Shown piece by piece: positions 1 through 8,784 of a stretch of 29,150 bases of DNA; the first letter of the stretch is position 1, and each line of letters begins with the position of its first letter. Location of the stretch: positions 1 through 29,150 of the forward strand of contig JAGCET010000023.1 in assembly GCA_017650505.1 (NCBI GenBank), written 5' to 3'. The position numbers and the translations under genes are program-made. A model generated the notes under the pieces. The model saw only the letters and a list, made by a program, of their open reading frames with translations. It had not been told where the DNA came from and searched no databases. The DNA comes from Alphaproteobacteria bacterium (lineage in GTDB: Bacteria; Pseudomonadota; Alphaproteobacteria; Rs-D84).

Positions 1-15
1 GACGGATATTCCGTT

Positions 16-150
16 GGCTGGATGTCACAGTCCTGAAATTTAGTCTAGGTGTCAGCGATGACACAAAATATCCAACTTTGGTTGGATGGGGTGATATAAC
101 AGAATAAACCCACTATTTTTCCTAGACTGAATAGCTGTGAACATCCAACC
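16..150 (+). ncRNA. Candidate structured RNA or leader with mutually exclusive pairings
   Basis: No long reading frame covers 1-206. On the plus strand, 16-30 pairs with 135-150 (one mismatch, one bulged A) and 38-49 pairs with 121-132 (12 pairs, one of them G-U). Inside these lie a hairpin at 50-63 closed by a GCGA tetraloop and a hairpin at 70-87 (TCCAAC-TTTG-GTTGGA). The 3' strand ACATCCAACC (141-150) has rival partners: 80-88 pairs perfectly with 142-150, and CC-ACCC (145-151) can pair with GGGTGG (170-175), which is followed by a T-rich tract at 176-188. This resembles an attenuator or riboswitch-like leader for the small gene at 207, or an independent small RNA. I could not match it to a known family. 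The pairing is seen; the function is inference. Confidence 0.35.
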
Positions 151-206
151 CATCTTGAAAAAAACTTTCGGGTGGATTTTATTTTTATAAAACAAAAGGA
201 TAGAGA

Positions 207-374
207 ATGAAAAAAATATCAAAACAAACATCAGGCGCATCGGCGGAAAAAGAAGAATTGCTGTTTATGGCGATATTAGAATTTTATAAAAAACATCCGG
301 GGTACAGAATGACCCAAGGTGAATTTACCAGTTTGATTTGTGCACTTAGTCAACAATTTATGACGGATATTTAG
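207..374 (+). CDS. Small hypothetical protein, 55 aa
   Basis: ATG at 207 follows AAAGGA (194-199) at a good distance, and the frame closes with TAG at 372-374. The protein starts MKKISKQTSG, has a Lys/Ser/Thr-rich polar N-terminus, then a probable helix (residues 14-30, EKEELLFMAILEFYKKH) and a second one near the C-terminus. It has no signal peptide and no motif I recognise. The leader sequence AAAGGATAGAGAATG is also found in front of the large secreted protein gene whose start is at 10851, which supports this start. It lies directly downstream of the structured region at 16-150 and just before a palindromic repeat. Function unknown. Confidence 0.5.
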   Translation: MKKISKQTSGASAEKEELLFMAILEFYKKHPGYRMTQGEFTSLICALSQQFMTDI

Positions 375-384
375 ATGGAGTGTT

Positions 385-460
385 AGTGGCTAGTGTAAGA
401 CCACCCCGCCGGGTGTGACCCGACACCCCCCCGCAGGAGGGGAACTAACCACTAGCCACT
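385..460. repeat. Palindromic intergenic repeat, copy 1
   Basis: The ends are an 11-bp perfect inverted repeat, AGTGGCTAGTG (385-395) and CACTAGCCACT (450-460). The core contains AAGACCACCCCG and a C-run/G-run pair (CCCCCC...GGAGGGG) followed by AAC. The same layout recurs at 7391-7468, and a related core lies at 16261-16317. It sits between the convergent ends of the 55-aa gene and the RusA-like gene. It looks like a REP/MITE-type non-coding palindrome and may also act as a bidirectional transcription barrier. Confidence 0.6.
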
Positions 461-461
461 T

Positions 462-1034
462 CTACACCATAAACGGCAGGTTTTCCAATGTTCCTTCGGC
501 AACGCGGACGTTTACGTCAATCATCATAAATACACAATCGGGACTTTGCGTCACAAGTTCGGGGTTGAACATTTTGTTGCCAAGCAAGTGGCTTGTGTTT
601 ACCGATATTTTTGTTATCAAATGGTCATCATCCAACAGTGTGTAAATTGGACCCGCATCATGCGGAACATTTTGGCCAATTTCGTGTTCGTTTTGGGGAC
701 AACGCAGACCGTCAAACAATGTCTTGATGCGATTGTCGATGTCTGAACGTGGAACACCGATAATTTCCGGGTGCAACATTTGAATGTCCAATTCCGCCAA
801 CAGTTTTAATTTTGGTGTGATAATCGGATTCCAATCTATGCCACCAATATGCCGCGTGATAATTGGACTTTTGTTTGCATCGGGTGCCATATATTGGGTC
901 AGGTTATTCCACGGTTGGTGTTCGACCAATTTCTTTAATTGTGGGTGAAATTGCATACGAATGTCCGAAATATGTTGAGCCCGTTTTTTAGGGTTTATAA
1001 GTATTTCTCCGAAATATAGTAATTTGAATTTCAT
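462..1034 (-). CDS. RusA-like nuclease (putative Holliday junction resolvase family)
   Basis: This 190-aa protein has a central segment with SDIDNRIKTLFDGLR and, after a short loop, LLDDDHLITKI. That order (an Asp-x-Asp-Asn helix followed by an acidic DDD/DD cluster) is the active-site pattern of RusA-fold endonucleases, where three aspartates bind Mg2+ and cleave branched DNA. RusA itself is about 120 aa, so this version has an extended N-terminus (about 85 residues) of unknown role. The ATG overlaps the stop of the upstream 86-aa gene by 4 bases (ATGA), so the two are translationally coupled. RusA genes are often phage-derived, but no other phage gene is adjacent. The assignment rests on motifs only; biochemical role and substrate are inference. 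Confidence 0.5.
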   Translation of the reverse strand: MKFKLLYFGEILINPKKRAQHISDIRMQFHPQLKKLVEHQPWNNLTQYMAPDANKSPIITRHIGGIDWNPIITPKLKLLAELDIQMLHPEIIGVPRSDIDNRIKTLFDGLRCPQNEHEIGQNVPHDAGPIYTLLDDDHLITKISVNTSHLLGNKMFNPELVTQSPDCVFMMIDVNVRVAEGTLENLPFMV

Positions 1035-1291
1035 TTTGATTCGCCTTTTGATTGCATTTCTTGTATAATTTTATTCAATGCTTCATGTGCCGCCGGTTCA
1101 GGACGTATGTGGTATCGGCCGTGCATGCTGACCGTGATTTCGCGTTTTACTCCCCCGCGGGCAATAATAATAGATGCCTTGCGCACGCGTGAAATTTTTA
1201 TCGCGCGTTCGACAATTTCTTTTGTTAAACCGTACTTTTTCGCATATTTGTCCGCGGTCAGGTAATCATCTTTTGTATATACTTCTGGCAT
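1031..1291 (-). CDS. Small hypothetical protein coupled to the RusA-like gene, 86 aa
   Basis: ATG at 1291 (reading leftward) follows a good AAGGAG site, and the TGA stop overlaps the start of the RusA-like gene. Residues about 11-32 (LTADKYAKKYGLTKEIVERAIK) look like two helices with a tight turn, as in small helix-turn-helix or excisionase-like DNA-binding proteins, and the following segment is basic and beta-rich (RVRKASIIIARGGVKREITV). The C-terminus is a charged helix. It is transcribed from the divergent promoter region shared with gyrB, where a TATAAT lies at 1329-1334 on this strand. I do not recognise the family; DNA binding is a guess from the pattern and from its neighbour. Confidence 0.5.
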   Translation of the reverse strand: MPEVYTKDDYLTADKYAKKYGLTKEIVERAIKISRVRKASIIIARGGVKREITVSMHGRYHIRPEPAAHEALNKIIQEMQSKGESK

Positions 1292-1322
1292 ATCTTTTCT
1301 CCTTTATTTTTTGCCTTTTTCC

Positions 1323-3780
<2,458 letters not shown>

Positions 3781-3801
3781 TATATAAGTAAGGAGAGAAA
3801 A

Positions 3802-4368
3802 ATGAACGTACAAAAATTTATTACCGAATTACTTGATGGTATTTCGCGTATGTACGATGGTGCGCGTTCGCCCGAATTGTCCGATGCGTATAGGGCACGT
3901 GTTGATTTTGTTATGTGGTTGCGTGATTCTGATGCGCCAGACAATTTGAAACAGGATATCAAGACGGTGATAGATAAAACACTGTTACGTGAAGATATGC
4001 CGGAAATAGAAAGACAAATTTACAATATATTGTCCAATTATGGCATAGATGTGAATGGTTGTGATGATGTAGAAACCGAACAAGAACTGTTCTCTATAGG
4101 TAAGGATGGTACGATACGTCGTGGTTCGGATGTCGTTTGGAACAATGTGTCACATAATGAATCTGGGGGGCATAATATACCATCAGAATTTCGTAAAGTA
4201 AGAGGAAATTGGATGTTTTGCCCAGTTGTTGATGAAAAGAAAATTGAAGAGCGGAGATCGTTGACTATTGGTGGACTTAGTGATGCGATGGCTTTGTTGC
4301 GTAACAAACGAGACGATGACGCTATCGATTTGACTACATTAAGAGATTCTGGAAATCAAAAACAATAA
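3802..4368 (+). CDS. Hypothetical protein, first of the JAMM gene cluster, 188 aa
   Basis: An AAGGAG site (3790-3795) precedes ATG 3802, 21 bases after gyrB, and the stop directly abuts the ATG of the next gene (TAA-ATG), so it is very likely co-expressed with the JAMM-like protein. The first 80 residues are predicted helical and acidic (LSDAYRARVDFVMWLRDSD, DNLKQDIKTVIDKTLL). A Gly/Asn-rich central part follows (SHNESGGHNIPSEFRKVRGNWM), then a Lys/Arg-rich helix and an acidic tail. There is no signal peptide or membrane segment. I do not recognise it. Being paired stop-to-start with a putative protease suggests a partner, substrate or adaptor, which is inference only. Confidence 0.6.
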   Translation: MNVQKFITELLDGISRMYDGARSPELSDAYRARVDFVMWLRDSDAPDNLKQDIKTVIDKTLLREDMPEIERQIYNILSNYGIDVNGCDDVETEQELFSIGKDGTIRRGSDVVWNNVSHNESGGHNIPSEFRKVRGNWMFCPVVDEKKIEERRSLTIGGLSDAMALLRNKRDDDAIDLTTLRDSGNQKQ

Positions 4369-5049
4369 ATGACGGATAAAACAGGCACTTTCAATAATGC
4401 GACGGCCAGATTGCAAAGTGATACAATGATGAATCGTATGCAACGACGTATCACATTGCATGCTGGCGGGAACAGTGTTATCGATAATGCACAATTGCCA
4501 CATTTGGATGCGAATAAGTCTGTTGTTTTGACCAAGGGTGTATATGAAACATTGAAAATGATTGCCGATGCAACAAATTCGCGCGGGTTCGAAGTGCCTT
4601 TTTTGTTGTTTGGTGATTATAATGATGGAGTGTTTGTTTTTGATGATATAGATGCAGACGTTAGTGCGGGTGATGATCCATATTCGGTAAGTTTTTCACA
4701 CGAATTACAACAGAAAATTTTGGACTTTGGTTTGGGGGCCGTACGTGCCGACAACAAGGTTGTTGCACACGGACATTCTCATCCGCGCGTTGGGCCGGGA
4801 TATTTGAATTTTTCACTTGGTGATATGGATGGGTATGCGAAAATGCGTGAAAAAACTTGGTTACAGAACGTTTTGTTTTGTGGTTGTTTGTTAACCGGTG
4901 GAAATTTTAATTTTGTCTTTTGCGATGGGGCCGATGTTTATCGCATAGATAATGTGTTGGTGGAAAATGAAAACGGCGGATTTTTAACATTGCCGTGCTT
5001 TGGCCCAGATGTTTTGCGGATGCAACAAAATCGTGGTATAATACGATAA
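4369..5049 (+). CDS. JAMM/MPN-type metalloprotease-like protein, 226 aa
   Basis: The core resembles the JAB1/MPN/Mov34 fold: a candidate catalytic glutamate in GFEVPFLLFGD (E75), then AHGHSHP (H136, H138) and, further on, SLGD (S149, D152). JAMM enzymes use Glu, His-x-His and Ser-x-x-Asp around a zinc ion to cut isopeptide or peptide bonds. The His-to-Ser spacing here is 10 residues instead of the common 7, so the loop is longer and the assignment is tentative. After the motif come predicted strands (LFCGCLLTGGNFNFVF) as in the fold. The start abuts the previous stop. No ubiquitin-like, E1 or E2 gene is visible nearby. It could alternatively act in peptidoglycan or phage-protein processing, as some bacterial JAMM proteins do. 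Confidence 0.55.
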   Translation: MTDKTGTFNNATARLQSDTMMNRMQRRITLHAGGNSVIDNAQLPHLDANKSVVLTKGVYETLKMIADATNSRGFEVPFLLFGDYNDGVFVFDDIDADVSAGDDPYSVSFSHELQQKILDFGLGAVRADNKVVAHGHSHPRVGPGYLNFSLGDMDGYAKMREKTWLQNVLFCGCLLTGGNFNFVFCDGADVYRIDNVLVENENGGFLTLPCFGPDVLRMQQNRGIIR

Positions 5050-5071
5050 AAGGTTAAAAGGAGGCGTAATT

Positions 5072-6763
5072 ATGGAAGAAAATAAAACGTTGGAATGTTT
5101 GGATAATATTAGTCGGTTGATAACGATTTGGAGTCAAGAGGATTATGACCTGGATAAAATGGATGCATTGTTAAAATTGAAACAGGCTATAATTGATGCG
5201 CACGATGACAAAATTATATCAAAACAGATGTATAATGATTATGCCGAATTGTTTGAAAATAACCAGGCCGGTATAGGATTGAGTGATGAGAATTTGCAAA
5301 ATGTTGTAAACAGGCATTTGCAAATGGTAGAGAATGCAGATGAAGAAATGACGAAATCTTTGCGTTTGCCGGAAAATATGGATGAAAATGTTGCAGATTC
5401 ACGGGACGCGTTAGACCAGATAAATGCAGATATGGAAAAATATCTGAACCAATATGACCCGAATATGGGTGAATTGTCGGTGGTTGATGAATTCTGTGCT
5501 TTGGCCCAAACGATACAGGCGGTTGCAGAAAAAGGTAAAATTTCCAAAACAACCGCAGAACGTTTGATGGATCCATTGCAAGATATAAAGAAAGATATGT
5601 GTAATCCAGATACGCACAACCGGGCAATGGCAGAATTTCAGCAAATACTTGCGGAAAAATTACAGCGCGAAAACGAGAATCAGGGACAGACGCAAAATAA
5701 TGAAAATACGTTTGGGGATGCGATGAAATCGTTAAGATCTTTGGGAAACAGCGCAGTAAACGGAATCAAGACGTTAAATAAAAAACTTGATGAACGTGCG
5801 CGCGAAAAGGCGGATGAAAAAGAAAAACAACAGAAAGAAACCAATAAAGACAAGTTTGCCGATTTTAGAGCCACGGGTTTAGAAAAGAAACAAGAAGCCA
5901 AGGATGTTTCGCAAAAGCCAGATGACCAAATGGCCCGGGAAGACAAGGCGCAAGATAAAAAAGAACCAAAGGCGCAAGAAGATGCGTTGGAACGAATAAT
6001 AAATTTAGTAAACAAATATGAAGATGTTTATCGTGAAAAGGGTTCTATACTTGAACCTGAGGTGGGTGAAGTATGGGAAGAATTGACAGATGGTATAAAC
6101 TATGCTGTTAACAATAATTTAATATCTGATGATATGGCCAATCAGTTAGTTGATGCACATGATTTTTTAAGGAGTCATGGTCTTAATTCAGACAGACAAT
6201 TTGAAGGTATAGGTAAATTTAAAGAAATTATTGGTGATAAATCAGATAAGAAAGAATCGGTAGGAAAAGAACAGGTTGTCCAGAAAGAGCCAGAATCAAA
6301 GCAAACCACCCAACAGGAAACACATACAATTCATATCACAGATGCAATGCATACGACAGGTTTGGAAAAGAAGCAAGAGGCCAAGGATGCGCCGGAAAGG
6401 CCAGAAATAAAGTCCGAAGATTTGAGAATGCGTGAGGATAAGCAGAAATCAGAGGAAAAAGAAAATTTGAAGCAAGATAGGCCTTTGCCGACACCAAACC
6501 AGGCCAGGGCACAGGAAGAAAAATCAAAATCAGATGAGACCCAACATAAAATAGCCGAGGTTAGAAAAGGTATTCAAAAAGTTGTAGAGATGGGCCAAGA
6601 AAGGGAAATACAAAAATCGCAAGGTAATGAAATTGACCGTGATGCAATATCGCGGGAGGCCAAAAGAAGACAAGATTTATTACAAAATGGTGCGAAGTCA
6701 GACAAAGACAATGAAATCGCACTTGCAGTAAAAAGACGCCAAATGTTGTTGGGGCGGAAATAG
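5072..6763 (+). CDS. Large charged helical repeat protein, 563 aa
   Basis: A strong AAAAGGAGG site precedes ATG 5072. The sequence is almost entirely helix-forming and very rich in Lys, Glu, Asp and Gln. Three weakly similar helical units can be seen: residues about 8-75 (NISRLITIW...KIISKQMYNDYAELF), about 135-185 (VVDEFCALAQ...KISKTTAERLMDPLQ) and about 308-370 (RIINLVNKY...NLISDDMANQLVDAH). Two linker copies start TGLEKKQEAKD (near 267 and 428) and introduce low-complexity charged segments. The C-terminal 80 residues form a long helix with alternating basic and acidic blocks. There is no signal peptide or membrane helix. It looks like a scaffold or a rapidly evolving effector-like protein. 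Family unknown; it is one base from the next gene, so co-transcribed. Confidence 0.6.
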   Translation: MEENKTLECLDNISRLITIWSQEDYDLDKMDALLKLKQAIIDAHDDKIISKQMYNDYAELFENNQAGIGLSDENLQNVVNRHLQMVENADEEMTKSLRLPENMDENVADSRDALDQINADMEKYLNQYDPNMGELSVVDEFCALAQTIQAVAEKGKISKTTAERLMDPLQDIKKDMCNPDTHNRAMAEFQQILAEKLQRENENQGQTQNNENTFGDAMKSLRSLGNSAVNGIKTLNKKLDERAREKADEKEKQQKETNKDKFADFRATGLEKKQEAKDVSQKPDDQMAREDKAQDKKEPKAQEDALERIINLVNKYEDVYREKGSILEPEVGEVWEELTDGINYAVNNNLISDDMANQLVDAHDFLRSHGLNSDRQFEGIGKFKEIIGDKSDKKESVGKEQVVQKEPESKQTTQQETHTIHITDAMHTTGLEKKQEAKDAPERPEIKSEDLRMREDKQKSEEKENLKQDRPLPTPNQARAQEEKSKSDETQHKIAEVRKGIQKVVEMGQEREIQKSQGNEIDRDAISREAKRRQDLLQNGAKSDKDNEIALAVKRRQMLLGRK

Positions 6764-6764
6764 T

Positions 6765-7400
6765 ATGTTTGATGCAGAATGGTTCTTTGGGTTGGAAAAA
6801 CAAATTCGCGAAATGGGCGCGGACAGTGATGCGCAGTCTTTTGATGAAATTCGGGATAACTTGGCAAATCCGCGCACGTTTAGCCCGGACGAATTTGCGG
6901 AAATGTGTGCATATGTGATTTTGGCCGGTGGTTTTTCGCAAAAGACAGCAAAGCGGATTCATAAAAATATTATGGAATATATTTATAAAAATGGTGCGGA
7001 TTTTGACGGCCTGTATCAAATGTTTCATAATAAAAATAAAATAAATGCGATTTGCAAAATTTGGATGGAACGCGCAAAATTGTGCGATGGTTTTTATGCA
7101 TGTGGGACGGATGACGAACGGTTGGCGTATTTGGCGCAATTGCCACATATTGGGAAAATTACGGCGAATCATTTGGGACGGAACCTGGGGGTTGATGTGG
7201 TAAAATATGATGTTTGGATTCGGCGGCTTGGGGCGCTATACGGCGGAATCCGCTGTATAGATGAATTGACACCGGAAATTAAACGTGCGTGTGATGATAT
7301 GTTCGCGCAACTGGTTTCTGAAACAGGCTTGCCGCGTGGGTATATAGATGTAGTGCTTTGGAAAGCGTGTCAGTTAAAAATAATAAGTGTTAGTGGTTAG
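6765..7400 (+). CDS. HhH-GPD family DNA glycosylase
   Basis: Base-excision repair enzymes of this superfamily flip a damaged base out and cut its glycosidic bond. The 211-aa protein has the helix-hairpin-helix LPHIGKITANHLG (about 126-138) and the catalytic aspartate 18-19 residues later in VVKYDVWIRRLG (D149), the diagnostic GPD pattern. The residue that is the lyase lysine in endonuclease III (GxKTA) is Ile132 here, although Lys131 is adjacent, so it may be monofunctional. There is no C-terminal four-cysteine iron-sulfur motif. It resembles 3-methyladenine or 8-oxoguanine glycosylase relatives more than Nth; the base specificity cannot be read from the sequence. ATG lies one base after the preceding stop, so it belongs to the same operon. 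Confidence 0.75.
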   Translation: MFDAEWFFGLEKQIREMGADSDAQSFDEIRDNLANPRTFSPDEFAEMCAYVILAGGFSQKTAKRIHKNIMEYIYKNGADFDGLYQMFHNKNKINAICKIWMERAKLCDGFYACGTDDERLAYLAQLPHIGKITANHLGRNLGVDVVKYDVWIRRLGALYGGIRCIDELTPEIKRACDDMFAQLVSETGLPRGYIDVVLWKACQLKIISVSG

Positions 7401-7468
7401 TGAAAGACCACCCCGGCCTTAGGCCACCCCTCCACAGGATGGGAACTGGTTGCTAACACTAACCACTA
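7391..7468. repeat. Palindromic intergenic repeat, copy 2
   Basis: A 12-bp perfect inverted repeat, TAGTGGTTAGTG (7391-7402) and CACTAACCACTA (7457-7468), encloses a core with AAAGACCACCCCGGCC, GGCCACCCCTCC and ACAGGATGGGAAC. End-to-end length (78 bases) and motif order match the copy at 385-460 (76 bases). It fills the gap between the HhH glycosylase gene, whose last codons run into it, and ung, whose ribosome site lies just past its right end. Confidence 0.65.
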
Positions 7469-7487
7469 AGTGAATGGAGTGAACGAC

Positions 7488-8153
7488 ATGGATGTAAAAA
7501 TCGAAGAATCTTGGAAACGCGTGTTGGCGGATGAATTTGATAAAGAATATTTTATAAAATTGACCGATTTTGTGCGCGGTGAATATATGGCCGGAAAGCA
7601 AATTTATCCTGCACCAAAAAATATTTTTAATGCGTTTAATATGTGTCCGTTTAACGATGTGCGTGTTGTTATTATTGGGCAAGACCCGTACCACGAACCG
7701 GGCCAAGCGCACGGTTTGTGCTTTTCGGTGCCGGACGGAATAACACCGCCACCATCGTTGGTAAATATTTATCATGAAATTGAATCCGACCTTGGGCGGC
7801 CAAGTCCAACGCACGGTGATTTGACATCGTGGGCGCGGGCGGGTGTTTTATTGTTAAATTCTACATTGACGGTGGCCGCGCATTTGGCGGCATCGCATGC
7901 GGGGCGCGGTTGGGAACAGTTTACCGATGCAGTGATTCGGGCATTGGCCACGCGACGTGACGGAATTGTTTATATGTTGTGGGGTTCGTATGCACAAAGA
8001 AAGGCGGAGTTTGTGGATGCGTCGCGTAATTTGATTTTAAAGTGTGCGCATCCATCGCCACTGTCTGCGTATCGTGGATTCTTTGGTTGTAAACATTTTA
8101 GCCGTGCAAACGAATACATTATTGCCCACGGTGGCAAGGCGATTGAATGGTAA
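7488..8153 (+). CDS. ung: Uracil-DNA glycosylase, family 1
   Basis: Ung removes uracil from DNA that arises by cytosine deamination or dUMP misincorporation. All family-1 signatures are visible in the 221-aa product: GQDPYHEPGQAHGLCFSV with the catalytic Asp66, LLLNSTLTV (about 121-129), and HPSPLSAYRGFFGCKHF (His188 and the DNA-intercalation loop). Length is normal (220-230). ATG 7488 is chosen because GGAG (7476-7479) is correctly spaced. A GTG 18 bases upstream is also in frame but would lie inside the repeat. The gene follows the palindromic repeat and converges on the PagL-like gene with an 8-base gap. Confidence 0.96.
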   Translation: MDVKIEESWKRVLADEFDKEYFIKLTDFVRGEYMAGKQIYPAPKNIFNAFNMCPFNDVRVVIIGQDPYHEPGQAHGLCFSVPDGITPPPSLVNIYHEIESDLGRPSPTHGDLTSWARAGVLLLNSTLTVAAHLAASHAGRGWEQFTDAVIRALATRRDGIVYMLWGSYAQRKAEFVDASRNLILKCAHPSPLSAYRGFFGCKHFSRANEYIIAHGGKAIEW

Positions 8154-8161
8154 TTTAGTGG

Positions 8162-8728
8162 TTAAAAACTATACGTTATGCCAGCGCCGTAAAATGCATA
8201 GGAATAATTTTCAAGTGCCGTGTTCGCGTTTGAAAAGTGCTGAACAAATATTTCCATACCCCAACGTTCGTTAAAGTGGTATCCCGCCAGCAATTTGAAT
8301 TGGAACAATAATTTCGCGCCAAGGCGTTCGTTTTGTTGGGCCTGAAGGCCGACCCCCGCGCCCATCGCAACATACAGATTTTTATATTCTGACAATCGCA
8401 CATCGCCCGACAACATCACCATCGGAATTGTATAGTCTTCCCATTTCCACCCATATTTTTCACCAAAACCGATTGTTTGGGCGATATTCAGTGATTGACG
8501 TGCGGGCAGGCTGAAAAACGTGGTTGGTTGCGAATATTGCAGGTGCATAATGTAAAAAGGTACGGGTTTCACCGGTGGCGGCAATAAAAATCCACTGTCG
8601 ACACCCTGACCAATATTGAAAACAATTTGATTTTTCGCATAACCGGTAAATGTGTTCCAACCCGTATCCCCAAACGCTGGCAGGGCGGTCATTGTAAACG
8701 TGGCCAAAATCGTCAAGAACTTTCTCAT
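8162..8728 (-). CDS. Lipid A 3-O-deacylase (PagL)-like outer-membrane protein
   Basis: The 188-aa product has a cleavable signal peptide (MRKFLTILATFTMTALPAFG), then alternating amphipathic strands typical of a small beta-barrel, and ends with an aromatic residue (GAGITYSF), as outer-membrane barrels do. The segment VQHFSNANTALEN near the C-terminus matches the PagL active-site pattern His-x-Ser-Asn-Ala, where His and Ser (H164, S166) hydrolyse the 3-O-acyl chain of lipid A. The usual downstream catalytic Glu is less clear (E173 is a candidate). ATG 8728 is preferred over an in-frame start at 8845 because only the shorter form has a signal peptide at its N-terminus and a TATAAT (complement of 8739-8744) just upstream. 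Function: remodelling of the outer leaflet, by family inference. Confidence 0.6.
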   Translation of the reverse strand: MRKFLTILATFTMTALPAFGDTGWNTFTGYAKNQIVFNIGQGVDSGFLLPPPVKPVPFYIMHLQYSQPTTFFSLPARQSLNIAQTIGFGEKYGWKWEDYTIPMVMLSGDVRLSEYKNLYVAMGAGVGLQAQQNERLGAKLLFQFKLLAGYHFNERWGMEIFVQHFSNANTALENYSYAFYGAGITYSF

Positions 8729-8784
8729 CGTCCAACCATTATACACTATTTTGACCTCATGCGCAAATATTTCGCGTGTTGGGA

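Noticed and set aside
1..150. RNase P RNA 3' end (CCTAGACTGAAT...CTGTGA resembles the CTAGATGAATGACTGTC region)
   Set aside because: The P4 signature ACAGAACCCGGCTTA is missing in the right place, and the 5' strand pairs locally within 135 bases, which does not fit RNase P.
4369..5049. Ubiquitin-like conjugation (Bil or CBASS-type) system
   Set aside because: Only a JAMM-like protein is present; no E1, E2, ubiquitin-like or cyclase gene is in the neighbourhood.
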